64,000 nt of DNA from Endothia cerciana (lineage: Eukaryota; Ascomycota; Sordariomycetes; Diaporthales; Cryphonectriaceae): the NCBI GenBank assembly GCA_026119935.1, contig JALRMH010000024.1, positions 62,001 through 126,000 on the forward strand. Direction: 5' to 3'. Below the pieces are notes generated by a model. That model made no database searches. It saw only the letters and a list, made by a program, of their open reading frames with translations, and was not told the DNA's origin. Positions 1 to 11,398 of this stretch are shown in pieces (the first letter of the stretch is position 1; every line of letters starts with the position of its first letter). The position numbers and the translations under genes were made by a program.

Positions 1-586
1 GCGTCGTCGGCCCAAGAGTAAAAAATCGTGGTTTCAAGGGTTCGGCATCTGTGAGGAGGGAGGATTTCGGAAGGACGCAGATATGGACAGTGTGTGTCGT
101 GAGGACGGCGAGGTAGTCCGAGTTGGGTGATATCAGAAGTTGTCGTATCTCGTCGGCCACGGGCGTCTTGATGACCTGGTATGGTTGTCAGTACGCGAAC
201 CGAAGCGGCGCACCGTGCCGCTGCTCAAATCCCACCCAACTCACCCGGTAGCCCTCAGCACCCTGCCCTTCAGCACCCTCAATACTGGGCTGGACCTGAT
301 CGTAGACCGAGAAGTTGCCATTCGAGTCCTCTCTCTTGATCCGTGTGCTCGCCGATTTCTCTGCCCAGGACTCCTTGAGATAGACTAAATCCCCCCATCG
401 TATCTCTCGGTTGACGGCAACGAAGACCTCTGTCCCTCGTCGCGCGATCGTCCGGCGCGGGCCCGGTCTCGTCCTCCTCCTCAATGAGGCAGACGCGTTG
501 AGATCCTCCTGGGTTGCCTGGAAGAGGTTGTGGCCAGGCGCTGGCCTGCTGAGCCAGGAGGGAGTGTAGGACCTGATCTTGGACAT
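1..586 (-). CDS. Nucleoporin Nup82-type, 5' part of gene (runs off left edge)
   Basis: Two exons are visible: 586-245 and 175 to beyond base 1, with a 69-bp intron (donor GTGAGT, acceptor CAG, phase 0). The protein starts MSKIRSYTPSWLSRPAPGH. It continues with a conserved RRTIARRGTEVFVAV block and, across the intron, GYR joined to VIKTPVADEIRQLLISPN, then LAVLTTHTVHICVLP. That layout matches what I recall of the N-terminal beta-propeller of filamentous-fungal Nup82, a cytoplasmic-side nuclear pore subunit acting in mRNA export. The rest of the gene lies outside the window. Its start is 408 bp from CBC2, read the other way, so two genes of mRNA export and cap binding share a promoter region. 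The family name is from memory of the motif, not a search; another propeller nucleoporin is possible. Confidence 0.7.
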
Positions 587-994
587 CTTTGCGCGACGGA
601 GTGCTCTTGAGACAGCAATGCCAGCAACTCGAGGGCTTGAATGCCTGCGTCTATATCATCAGGCAGACCGTCGTGGAAGTAAAGAGGTCCGTTTGCTCAC
701 GACCCAGGCAGAGGTTGCGGGCTTCAGGGGACAAGGCAAGCGGGCAGGCCAGGACCTAAACGCAGGAAAAGTAGGGCTGTAGGGAAAGTTGAGTCCCAGC
801 ATGTAGCTCGGTCACTTTAGCGCGTTTTGGAGCTCAGTCGCGGCGCTCAGCGGCGAATGGACCCGCTTTTCAACCACTGCTGCAGCCCCCCGGCCCAGGA
901 TTGTCTTTTCAACTTCCGAGCAGCTGGCGTCGCAATTGCTTGTACAATTGCTTATGCTCTTCCCCTCATAACAACCATCATACGCATAAGCAAG
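587..994. promoter_or_regulatory. Divergent promoter region, nucleoporin / CBC2
   Basis: This 408-bp gap separates two start codons on opposite strands, so it must hold both promoters and 5' UTRs. Short open frames here have no recognisable protein features. I see no clear TATA box. Confidence 0.6.
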
Positions 995-1786
995 ATGGCG
1001 CCACCAGTACGATGCACGGTCGATCGCCTCGACCGGCCAAGCGCCTACTACAACAGCAGGGTATGCTCCTCGTCCTCCCTTAGCCGAGCAATGCGGCTCT
1101 CACTGACCCCCCCCCCCTCTACCCCCAGTTCAACAAGCGCCGTCGCAACGATCGCGAACATCGTGATGGCGACCACCAGAACGGAGAGCCTTCCGCCGAG
1201 CCCGAGCAGCCGCCCGAAGACCCCTTGGAAAACGCGACCACCCTCTACGTCGGAAACCTCTCCTTCTTCACGACCGAGGAGCAGGTTTACGAGCTGTTCA
1301 GCAAGTGCGGCGAGATCAAGCGGCTGATCATGGGGCTGGACCGGTTCAACAAGACGCCGTGCGGGTTCTGCTTCGTCGAGTACTTTACCCACCAGGATGC
1401 GCTAGACTGCATGAAGTACATCGGTGGCACGAAGCTGGACGAGCGCATCATCCGCACGGACCTGGATCTGGGCTTTGAGGAGGGACGGCAGTATGGCCGT
1501 GGCAAGTCGGGAGGACAGGTCAGGGATGAGTACCGAGAAGATTTTGATGAGGGCCGGGGTGGATTGGGACGGGCGATCCAAGATGACCGCAGGTCAGTAA
1601 CTTCGGGAGCATGTCTCCACCCCTCCTGTCGAGAGGCTGAGTCTTGAGAAACCATGCCCATGGAAGAGCGCGATGTTCTTGGACCATGTCACTAGACTCA
1701 ACAGGCCTCTTCTACAGCTGATACTAACTTCCTTACGTCACAGGGGAAGATATAGGGAGGAGGAGGATGACGGGCGGCTGAGATGA
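995..1786 (+). CDS. CBC2: Nuclear cap-binding protein subunit 2 (CBP20)
   Basis: Three exons: 995-1060, 1129-1592 and 1744-1786, giving 190 residues. The last intron has a perfect TACTAAC branch site near 1721. The protein starts MAPPVRCTVDRLDRPSAYY, the conserved N-terminal extension of CBP20 that folds over the cap. One RRM follows at about residues 58-135, with RNP2 LYVGNL at about 61-66 and RNP1 CGFCFVEY at about 100-107. The tail is rich in Arg, Gly and Asp, as in the family. CBP20 binds the m7G cap of nuclear transcripts together with CBP80 and supports splicing, export and 3' processing. The in-frame TTG at 1225 is not the start, because the cap-binding N-terminus is on exon 1. Confidence is high. 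Confidence 0.93.
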
Positions 1787-2345
1787 GACGAATGCGACCT
1801 CCGGTTCATTGGCCTTTCTGGCGTTCGGCAAAGGGAGGTGGCTTTTGAGAAGTTTTACATGTTCATGGGAAGCTTCATACGGCAGAATATATTCGGCTTT
1901 CAAATGGGAAGTGGTGGGGCAGACTTTCAGCTCCCCAACGTATACCCTAGCATCACAGACTTGGAGCACGGGGTCCCATAGGCGTTGGGTTTTGGGGCGG
2001 AAAATTGTTTTCTTGTTCATGTGATTGATCTCAAGGCAGATTTTCCCATGTGATATCCGTGTCTCCATGCAAATCTGCGTAATCTCACATCCGTCATGAA
2101 TGCGCCCAGCCAGTTGGGAGACGATCCCGTCGTCCAGTGCTTCCCCCGTGCGTATACTCGCGCGTCCATCCACTCGATCTGAAGTTATCTCCATGTAAAA
2201 GCGATGTTTCCGTATCACTGGTGTCCCTGCTCGACCCGTAATACTCGCTATCTGGTTGCTGCCGACAAAGCCCAGTGTATTTCGCGTGCGATGGCCCCCT
2301 GGTGGGGCGATACTCGAGTCGCGTCTTCCAGACTGTCCAGCTCGT
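1787..2345. other. Convergent intergenic region, CBC2 / mL60
   Basis: This is the 3'-flanking DNA of two convergent genes. A 161-codon open frame on the minus strand (1733-2218) overlaps the end of CBC2 and has no recognisable domain. I treat it as chance and see nothing else here. Confidence 0.5.
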
Positions 2346-2737
2346 CTAGTATCCAGGGGGGTTCAATCTCTGCGAGACTCTCGTCCACTTTGGCAGCTCT
2401 GCAGGCACCGTCAGCGAGAACCAGTCGGCGCGCTCCCAGTTCGGCCGGACGACGTACTATGTATTCCCTTCCGGTACCTCTTCTCCTTCCGGTCAAACAT
2501 GGTGTACTTATCCTTGGGCCGCATCTCCTCCTCCCGGGGCATCTCCGCCTTCCACCTCTCGACCGCGGGCAGCGTCTTCCCCTGCTTCGCCAGCGCCTGG
2601 TCGAGCGTCGCGACCACCCCGTCGACGTGCCGGAGCCGCAGCCTCTGGCGGCGCTTCTGGAATTTCGAGAGGCGCCAGGGGATCTTCCATAGCAGGCCGC
2701 CGCTCAGCGGGTTTGTGAATCTGAAAGGCCCGAACAT
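2346..2737 (-). CDS. MRPL31: Mitochondrial large ribosomal subunit protein mL60 (MRPL31 type)
   Basis: Two exons: 2737-2458 and 2398-2346, separated by a 59-bp intron (donor GTACGT, acceptor TGCAG), giving 110 residues. The start MFGPFRFTNPLSGGLLWKIP, the very basic middle, and the block KDKYTMFDRKEKRYRKGIHK are typical of fungal mL60. The spliced C-terminus reads LPKWTRVSQRLNPPGY, which is the family ending and confirms the junction. Without splicing the reading frame runs into unrelated sequence. The protein is a fungal-specific component of the mitochondrial 54S subunit. The gene is divergent from TRS20, with 376 bp between the start codons. Confidence 0.9.
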
Positions 2738-3027
2738 GGTGTGCGTGTGGTCCGGGGCGTTGTGAATGCTGGGGGAGGAGGGACTTGGGGGGGGGTGGGA
2801 TCAGAGCAACTTCGAAAAGTCAATGGCCGGCCGGGAGAGCTAAACCGCGCCGCGGCCGGCTAACCGATACTTGGTACTTTGGCGTCCCGGGAAACCTAAG
2901 GGGGGGGGGGACACGGTCCACCCAGAGCCCGAGCCGCAACATCACCCACCACCCTCTCTCTACCTCTATCTCTCTCTTGTGTTGCTCTTGTCGCAAAAGA
3001 GATCAGGGGGAAATAAATTCTTCCACA

Positions 3028-3079
<52 letters not shown>

Positions 3080-3113
3080 TGTGTGGGAATGCCAATGATC
3101 GATAGGTAATACG
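2738..3113. promoter_or_regulatory. Divergent promoter region, mL60 / TRS20
   Basis: The region must serve both genes. A G run lies near 2880-2890, and a compound microsatellite lies just upstream of the TRS20 start (listed separately). Confidence 0.55.
3024..3073. repeat. Compound microsatellite (CA)n(GA)n
   Basis: About 10 CA units run directly into about 14 GA units and end about 40 bp before the TRS20 ATG, probably within the 5' UTR or core promoter. Similar junctions of two dinucleotide repeats occur at 41083-41150 and 58167-58221. Confidence 0.95.
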
Positions 3114-3745
3114 ATGTCGTACTACTTCGCCATCATCGGCACCCAGGACAATCCGCTGTTCGAGCACGAATTCGGCACGTCGAAGCAGGGCGGCGACGGC
3201 CTGTCGCGCTTCAGCGACCAGGCCCGGCACCTGAACCAGTTCATCCTGCACAGCTCGCTGGACGTGGTGGAGGAGGTCCAGTGGAACAACGGGCAGATGT
3301 ATGTCCTGCTCCCGCTCGCCGTCTGCGGCAGTTTTTTGCTTCTCCTCCCTGCTGTCAAACCCGCGCCCTTGGTTTCCGCACGCGCCCTGGTGGACCTCAA
3401 CGCATGTGCTCACATGTCTCCCTCCTTTCCCCCTAACTGGTTAGGTACCTCAAGGTCGTCGACAAGTTCTTCAACAACTACACCTCCTGCTTCGTGACCG
3501 GCGCGAACGTCAAGTTCCTCCTGCTGCACCAGCCCACCGGCACGGGCGCCGGCTCCCGCTCGTCGACGTCGATCGCGGCCAACCCCACCAGCGCCGCCAC
3601 CGAGGAGGCCATCAAGAACTTCTTTACGGAGGTCTTTGAGAACTGGGTCAAGGCCATCATGAGCCCGTTCTACAAGGTCAACATGGAGGTCAAGAGCCCC
3701 ATCTTTAGGCAGAGGGTGGTGGCGGCGGGGAAGAAGTATCTATAA
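3114..3745 (+). CDS. TRS20: TRAPP complex subunit Trs20 (sedlin / TRAPPC2)
   Basis: Two exons: 3114-3298 and 3445-3745, giving 161 residues. The intron starts GTATGT and ends TTAG after a CTAAC branch site. The protein begins MSYYFAIIGTQDNPLFEHEF, the hallmark start of the longin-fold sedlin family, and continues with LNQFILHSSLDVVEE. Exon 2 opens with YLKVVDKFFNNYTSCFVTG and ends with a typical SPFYKVNMEVKSPIF segment and GKKYL. A Ser/Thr-rich loop at about residues 95-115 is longer than in animals, as is usual in filamentous fungi. Trs20 is a core TRAPP subunit for ER-Golgi tethering and Rab activation, and also for autophagy. Confidence is high. Confidence 0.93.
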
Positions 3746-4308
3746 ACAAGTCGCAGGCCGGACAAAGGAGGCAAGGTTGTGGGAGGGTTTTTTTTTTTTG
3801 GCCCTCCCGAGATCAGGCCACCGACGAGCGCTTGAGGGTAATTGCTGCCAGTCGCGTCACCAGCGGGTGAGGGGTGGGTGGATAGGCATCATACATGCGA
3901 GAATCAGCGCCACGCGATGTAGCGCGCGGTCATGACGAGGTCACAGGCCTAGGACTGTCATCAGGGAATCCGTCACGATCACCGAGCCAAAGATCAAGAG
4001 CGGGAGTATGTTCATCAAATGTATTTCACAGCGCATCTGTCCGTCTCAAACAATGGCCATCATGCCTAACCGAGCCGTATCATCCCGAGTGATCCGTGAA
4101 TCCCCAACGCCGAAAATAAACAATGTCCACCGCCACGAGTGCTGTATGACCTGCACAAGTGGTACACTGAAACCGACCCCGGTGGTCCCCGACCCCTAGC
4201 TGTCACTTGCCCCACATGGAAACCAGGCGAAAGCAGCTGATCAGTGCATCCAACCCCTGCGCAACATTCCCAGACGCGATGAGGGCTTGCGGTGAGCAGG
4301 CGAGACGC
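3746..4308. other. Convergent intergenic region, TRS20 / histone H4
   Basis: This is the 3'-flanking DNA of two convergent genes, with a T run at about 3789-3799. No gene-like feature is seen. Confidence 0.5.
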
Positions 4309-4962
<654 letters not shown>

Positions 4963-6552
4963 TTTGAGTGAGGTTGGGAGTGAGAAGAATGTGGTTTGGT
5001 TGATGAAAGTTGATGTCGCGGTGGACAAATCGATGATTTTGATGGGTTGCTGTAATGGTTGATGGGATTGACCGAGTGGGAAACAACAGCGCAAAGTCGC
5101 GAAGGAGAGAAGAGAGTATTGGGGTGCGAGTATTTAAGAGGTGAGATGGGGCCAGTGGGCGGAGGCTACTGATCTGGGCGAGGCAACTGCGAACGCGCTA
5201 GTCTGTTTTTGTTGCTCTTTCCCAACTTTCAGAAATCAAGCGATTTCCTCACTCAAAGCCTTCGAGCAAATCTGCTCTCCAAGCAATGCGTTACAGGGGT
5301 CAGAAAGGCCTCTTGGTTGTGTTTGACTCTTTTTCCGCTGTTTCATGTGGCCCGTGCATTGCCGCCGCCAGGCCTGCACAAGCCAACCCACGCTAACCGT
5401 GCCGGGGTCTTGGGGGATGGGCAGGGATCTGTCGATCAGCCGCCTGCCTCGCGCCTGGCACCACCAACTTGGCGTGCCTCGAGAATCAACCCTCGCGTGG
5501 GCCGAGCAGACGCGTCTGGGCTGGGGACTGCCACCCTTCAAATAATCCGTGTCACTCCGAGATCAGTCGTACTAGGTACTCCCTCTACCAGGGGGCATCA
5601 CACCTTAGCTGAGCCATATACACCCGCACACCCGCACACCCGCACACCCGCAGTCCATTTTAGTCTATCTCACTTGGGACGATCCCACTATCTATCTACC
5701 TGGCTAAGGGAGACTCTCCCGATGCTCGGTAACCAGTCTGCGGTACGGAGTGCAGGTTCTCAGCCCGACCAGGATATGTCAAGGAGAAAGAGAAGGGGGG
5801 AAGGCCAGGCAACGCTTGCGGTCATGCCTAGGCGCCCATCCATTCAACCGCGCCCTCACGCGGCGACAGTCCTCGAGGTCACGTACAGCAGCACCCTTAC
5901 AGTGATGACGAACACATAACGAGGTCGTGGAAACTTGATGGTTCTCAGCGAGGCACGTATACCTCTAGAAAGGTGGCTTTTATTCAGGCTTGGCCGGTCT
6001 AAGATTCTAGAATACACGGCTGGCGAGACGCACACTGCATGGAGCGGTTGTGCTCGTCCATAGCGGCCCCTCTTCCCACCCACGCATGTTCTGTTTTTGG
6101 TATTTCCTTCTGTAGCGTCTATCCCGCGCGGGCCGATGACTAGGTGGTCACTGAGGGCTTCTTGATAGCGCTCAGTTCCGAATCCACCAGACCTTGCCGC
6201 CTGTCTCTTATGGGTCCGCAGCTTTGGAACAGCTGAGGCTCATGCAAGATAGTCATTATGGTAGGGGTTTGTGGGTCGATGACGCCGTCCCGTCGAGGGA
6301 CAACGGAGCGGCTTTCTGTGGTATTAGCATGATTTCCCTGCACCAGAAAAATCAGTGCATTCAAGAACGATGTGTCGCTGGGCTATGAGAATGGGAAGTC
6401 AAGCCTTTCAGCCAGCGTTGACTGTGGTTGTCTGCTGTCGCTTCGCGGGATCCTTGGCGCCCTACCGAGAGGTTAGTCAGCGGTGACGGTCGAGTCTGCC
6501 AGCGTACCATTTGTTCCCCTGAGGCCATTCATGCGGCATCTTTCTGTGACGA
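4963..6552. other. Intergenic region upstream of histone H4 and downstream of poly(A) polymerase
   Basis: This 1.6-kb stretch holds the H4 promoter at its left end and the 3' flank of the poly(A) polymerase gene at its right end. A 236-codon plus-strand open frame (5209-5919) has no domain, biased composition and a tandem repeat inside, so I do not call it. Nothing else is recognised. Confidence 0.5.
5621..5652. repeat. Short minisatellite, 8-bp unit
   Basis: Four perfect copies of CACCCGCA stand in tandem, about 660-690 bp upstream of the histone H4 start codon. Confidence 0.95.
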
Positions 6553-8651
6553 CTACTCCGTATCGCGACATACTTCGGTTGGCGCCTTCCGCTTCTTCAC
6601 CCCGTTGGTGCCATCGGCTGCCTTCCTCTTCAGGGGTCTCGTGGGCCTCATCTCGCCGGGCTCGAAGACGTCGTCAGGCAGACTCCAGCTAAAGGCGCCA
6701 GTCAGCACGCGCAAGTCCACTACCAATATGGGGTCCCTAAAGCCTACTTTCGTACGTGCTGGACGCTCACAGCACACGAGTCTTGCAGCTCCTTCTCATA
6801 CTTCTCCCAGGCAAAACAGATATTCTTAAACTCGTTGACTTCGTAGGATAGGTCGAGGGATTTCGCGCCTGTATTGTCAATCGTCCTGGCGTTAAGACCC
6901 ATACACGTCTCGAGAGGTCATGGAGGATGGGTATTGGACAGTGCCAGCTCGGGTGGCTATCGGGGACAAGGGGGGAAAAGGGTGGAGCGTTGCTCTGGGT
7001 AACTACTTACCTTCCCGCAGCTCCAGGCCAATGTAGTGGGTCGATGTGTAAACCACCTTCGGGGCGTCGTCCTCCTCCATCTTGACATCAACGTCCTTGA
7101 CATCGAGGTTCTTGGTGGCGTCATCACCAGCGCCCTCTGCCTTGATCTTGGTCGGCGAGGTCGGCTCTGCCCTCACTGTGCCATTGGCCGACTCTGTCTT
7201 GACTGCGTCAGCGCTGTCTTCATCCTTGACGACATACTCTAGACTCCCGTCAAGGATCTTGCTCCACTCATCCAGATCGCGCGTGCACCCGTGCTTCCGT
7301 TCGTAGCCCTTGTTGAACGGCCGGGCCAGTTGGATGGACGGGTGTCGCTCAAGACTCTGGACGAGAAGACGGATCTTGGACTCCACGAAGCCTCCCCAAA
7401 TCTTGCTGTTCTCTTTAGTCGTGCTAGCTGCATTGACTATGATGTAATACTTGTAATCCTGTGTGAAGAAGGAGTGCTTGACGAAGAGGGTCCTCCACGG
7501 CTGCTTGCCCAGCATTATCTGATCCACCACACCCGCGAAATGGTCCAACTCCTTCTGGATGACTGACTTGCTGGAATGGGTTATGTTGAAGGTCGCGCAC
7601 ATGGACGGGTAGGCGGGTGTGATGATAGGCATCAGATGATATCCGTCACCCTTGTAGATCTTGGGGTTCCACACTCGGACCTGAAGGGGGCCCTCCTCCA
7701 CCTGCTTCAGCAGGACCGGCTGGGGCCAGGGCCAGCGCCGTATTATGTGGAAGAACTTGTTGACGATGACCGCACCGTTCGCCTTCGGATACAACTGGCA
7801 GACGCGCGCCACCAGCATCGCCCAGGCCACGCCTCCAGGGAAGCCCATGATGTTGGCGTAGATGGCACGCTTCTGAGCCCACAGCTTGATCGCCCGCAGC
7901 GCCAGGCGGAACGATGTCGGCTCGGGGACCAGCTTGAGTATGTCGTCTGTAACTCTCGTACCGTTCAGCGACCGCAGCTCGGCATCGTCGAGGCCGCGCA
8001 GCAGGTTGTTGTCGAGCAGGTCCCAGCCGCTGGATTGGGGAGGGATCTCCGTCAGGGTGGCGATGCGGGAGAAGATCAGATCTATGCTGATACCAGAGTA
8101 CTCGAACTTGATGATGGGGACGAAGGCGTCGGTGACGGCGGTCAGGTCGGTGATGGCACCGGGAGGCGTCATCTCGTCGAGCAGGCCGGGGAATAGTTCG
8201 AAGAAGTGCTCTCGTGTAACATATTTCGGGCCGACGACAAGGGTGTCGATATCAGAGCCGGGACCGAAGACACCCAGACGGTAGCTACCATAGGTGAAGA
8301 CGCGGCCACGCGCAGACTTCTGGATGGCTGGATTCTCTGAAAAGGTCTTCTCGGCGACCTTCCTGATGAAGACGTCGGCGATACTCTGGAGGGACCGCAG
8401 GACATTCTCCCTGCGCGACACAAAAGCTGTCAGTTTCGGCTCGTATTGTCAAGAAGGGAAGCGATGCGAGGTCAAGACGGCGTCACGTTGTCGCGAGGGT
8501 TGCCGTACCGCTTCTGGGTCTCCGTCGCGTGCTCGTAGGTGTTCTGGGCCTTGAGTTCGGCGAACAGAGAGTCGTTGGCACGCTTCTCAGACTCATTCGG
8601 GAGGGCCAACGATATGGGCGGCGTCACACCCCACTGCATATCGGCGGCCAT
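6553..8651 (-). CDS. PAP1: Poly(A) polymerase
   Basis: Four exons: 8651-8509, 8410-7011, 6868-6778 and 6688-6553, giving 589 residues. The start is MAADMQWGVTPPISLALP, the family's N-terminal WGVTPPIS signature. The nucleotidyltransferase core has GSYRLG at about 89-94, the metal-binding pair DID at about 101-103 and the third Asp in ISIDLIF at about 158. The central PAP domain (RLALRAIKLWAQ, GFPGGVAWAMLVARVCQLYP) and the RNA-binding domain follow. Acidic and Lys-rich sequence interrupts the C-terminal part before LELREG. The last exon carries LPDDVFEPGEMRPTRPLKRK, probably the nuclear targeting tail. The donor of the last intron (GTGTGC at 6777) is weak; it was chosen because it is the only one that keeps phase. 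The enzyme polyadenylates pre-mRNA 3' ends in the nucleus. Confidence 0.93.
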
Positions 8652-9145
8652 GATGGCAGTCGAGATACCAGAGGAGGTCGTGATGCAAGACAGCACAGGA
8701 CAAGCCGTCGTGTCGTCGTCGAGAAAGTGATGACAGCCTGTGGAACCGACAAGCGCTCAGCTTCTGATTTGGGGTGGTTACAGGCACTTGCGCTTCTAAG
8801 AAGTGGGGAGGGATTTGCTACTAAAAAGGCAACGTCAGGGTGCAGGGGGGTAGGGTAGGGGTTGCAGGAGTAGGTCGGTTCACTACACTTCACTGGCACA
8901 TTTGAGGAAATTTTATTTTTTTTTGTCCCAGATTTGTAGACTTTGGGTTTTGCTTTGTCTAAAGCGTGTTTCCAATTATTAAAGCTGGGGTCTCATTTGC
9001 AAAGAGAGGGGGGCTTCAGGTTGCCTCCCAGATGAGACAGCTTCGATCAGCTATAGTTACATCAACAAAGGCGGTCGGTCGCCTCACCATCCGTTTCCTG
9101 TGGGTGCGCCGCAGGTCAGGTACTCGACACTGCAGCTGCCTTTGA
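8652..9145. promoter_or_regulatory. Promoter region of poly(A) polymerase and 3' flank of septin-like gene
   Basis: The 494-bp gap lies between two minus-strand genes. It includes an AT-rich stretch with a T run at about 8910-8930, usual for fungal 5' or 3' flanks. No further gene is seen. Confidence 0.5.
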
Positions 9146-11398
9146 TCACCTCTCATTACTCCAAAAGTCAGACCAGGACACAACCACCCATTCAACAGTT
9201 TGAGCATGCCAACCATGACTCTTGGAAACCCAGAAGGCGACGCCTCCCAGGATGCTCACGCCTCCGAGCACCTCAAGCGCGATCCAACCATTGGTCTTCA
9301 GCCTTGAGGCGACTTCCAGCAATCCAAGCGGGTCTTGATGCTGCATGGTCACCGAATCTTGTCTCCGCTCGCGAGACGGCCTCTTCTGACGCAGTCGTGA
9401 CGGGCTGCGATCCCGATTCTTGACTGCTACGAGTGTTCCGTCCTGGACGCATTCGTTCAGCTTCTCGGTCAACCAGATCGCCCTCTCTCCTCGAGCAAGG
9501 GCCTCGTAACGAGCTTTCTCGTTCGCCAGGCTCTTTTGCAGATCCGATGCCCAGTTAGCAAGACGGATCTGCGCCATCCGCTCTTCACGTTGCGTGTGAT
9601 CAGCGATTCGCGCAAGCGAGTACGTCCGGGGAGGTCCTGCTGCCACCACAGAGGCTAAAGGTATGCCAGTCGGCACGCTCAGCGGCCTATACAGGGCTCT
9701 AGGTCGAGATGGCTTTTCCGAGTTCTTCCACTGCAAGTACTTCTTTGCCGCAGCGTGCCTGAGCCAGGAGGCGCCGCTCTCACAGAATATCTGCTCCACC
9801 AGAGTGGTGAGGTCTGAGGAGATCAGTGGCTGAACGTAATCTGGGCTCATCAGGAGGCTGGCATCCATGACATCGTGATCTGACCCAGGCAAACTGGAGA
9901 CGGCGTAAGGCCACGCTGGTTTCGCGTTTTGAGCAAAAGCAGAAGTGGTGAATGAGAATGGTCGCACGTCGGCATCATTCAGCTCGCTCCTAACGCGTTC
10001 TTTGCTTTGACAGACAGCCTCGGGAGTCATGGTGTCTGCCTGAGCCAGGAGCGGTATCACGTTGGTGAGCGGTGCTAACAGTTGCAGATACTTGAGATCC
10101 GCAGGTTTCAGTTCTGGGGAGTCGTCAGCTTGGCCACCTGACAGGATGCAGTGAACATCTTACTATTCTGTATGAGGTACAAGACCGCATCAACCTGATT
10201 TCCTCCATCCCCGCCCAGCATGTTCAACAGGTCAGGATCCGTTGACGCGTTGGACTGCACCCTCTCGAAGTGCGCCTCGACATAACGAACTACGGGCGTG
10301 ATAGACTCCATGCTCTACTGGCGGATCAGCAAACCGATACCCTGGCTCGAGAAGCTCTTCCGACTCACAGATGAACCGTTACTGTATCCCGGGGTATCAA
10401 TAAAGCAAACATTCCTGTCTAAGATGGTATCACCGCCCAAGCTCTTCCTACGTTTGAGAAGTCGGGAATCATCCAGATCTGACCACCATTCAGGGTATGG
10501 CTTGGTACTCGCGGATATCTCAGAAATTTGGATCGTCGCATTGCTATTCTTGGAAGACTTGGATCTGCCTTTAGGCCGAGGACTCGATCTCTGGCTAAGG
10601 ATTGCTGGCTGGGGTGTGATCGGATCGACGTGGACAATCACGTCAGAGGTTTGGACAATAGCCTTGATGAGAGCCGTCTTGCCGATTCCTGCGCAGAGAC
10701 TCGTCAGAATTCGGGTCGGTTTGTGACGTCGACTGGCATTCCTGCTTACCAGAATCACCAGCGATGAGCACCTTGAGCCTCCCAATGTGCTTGCCCTCGT
10801 CTGTGAACGGCCGTCGAGATGGCATCCTGATGGAAGGCATGACGAGCTGAGAGGCACTGCCGCTGTCCATCATGAATGACGATATCTCCGGCTGCAGCTC
10901 GGTGCTCATACTCAGAGCCTGGCTGGCTCCTTCTTCGGAGAGAGATGCGGACACGGAGTCCCTCCGCGAGGAAACCCCACTTATGGCCGAGGCGGGCCCG
11001 GACAATGACAGCATCAGGGGCGTGATGGGTCGGGAGGTTTCGGTGCTCGCCGCGGCAGGGGCGGACTGCTGCAGAGGGATAGGCCGGTCGGACGATAGAG
11101 ATGCGTCGTCGGCATGATCATCGCTGTCGGGGAGGGAGGCCGTAGCGGAGACACTGGCATCACGGTCATGTGTGGCGGTGAGCTTGGACGGACTGCTTGG
11201 ACCGGCTTCGGGGGAGCCCACGTCCTGCTCCTGCTGCTGCTGCTGCTTCCGGGGATCACGAGGGGTGACGAAGCTTGAAAGAGACTGTTCCAGAGCAGCG
11301 TCAACGGCGTCCTCGTCGCCGAGGAAGAAAGCGGTCGGGCCCCCGTTATCACTCGCGCGGGGACGCTGCGGCGGCGTCTCGCCGAATATAGGTCGCAT
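9146..11398 (-). CDS. Septin-like P-loop GTPase with C-terminal membrane anchor
   Basis: Four exons: 11398-10750, 10688-10369, 10314-10164 and 10113-9146, giving 695 residues. The first 200 residues are low in complexity (Ser, Pro, Gln-run). A septin-type G domain follows: P-loop GDSGIGKTAL formed across intron 1 (about 213-222), G3 DTPGY in exon 2, the septin-like LKPADLKYLQLLAPLTNVIP block and G4 AQAD in exon 4. After an Arg/Glu-rich, probably helical stretch, a hydrophobic segment near residues 649-668 (WIALEVLGGVSILGGVAFWV) looks like a tail anchor. Classical septins (CDC3, 10, 11, 12, AspE) have no such anchor, so this looks like a separate membrane-bound septin-like family. Its role is unknown to me; guanine-nucleotide binding at a membrane is inferred. 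Confidence 0.8.

Noticed and set aside
1733..2218. 161-codon minus-strand frame between CBC2 and mL60
   Set aside because: It overlaps the end of CBC2, has no recognised domain and no family ending; likely 3' flank.
5209..5919. 236-codon plus-strand frame upstream of histone H4
   Set aside because: It contains the 8-bp minisatellite and has no domain; composition is not protein-like.
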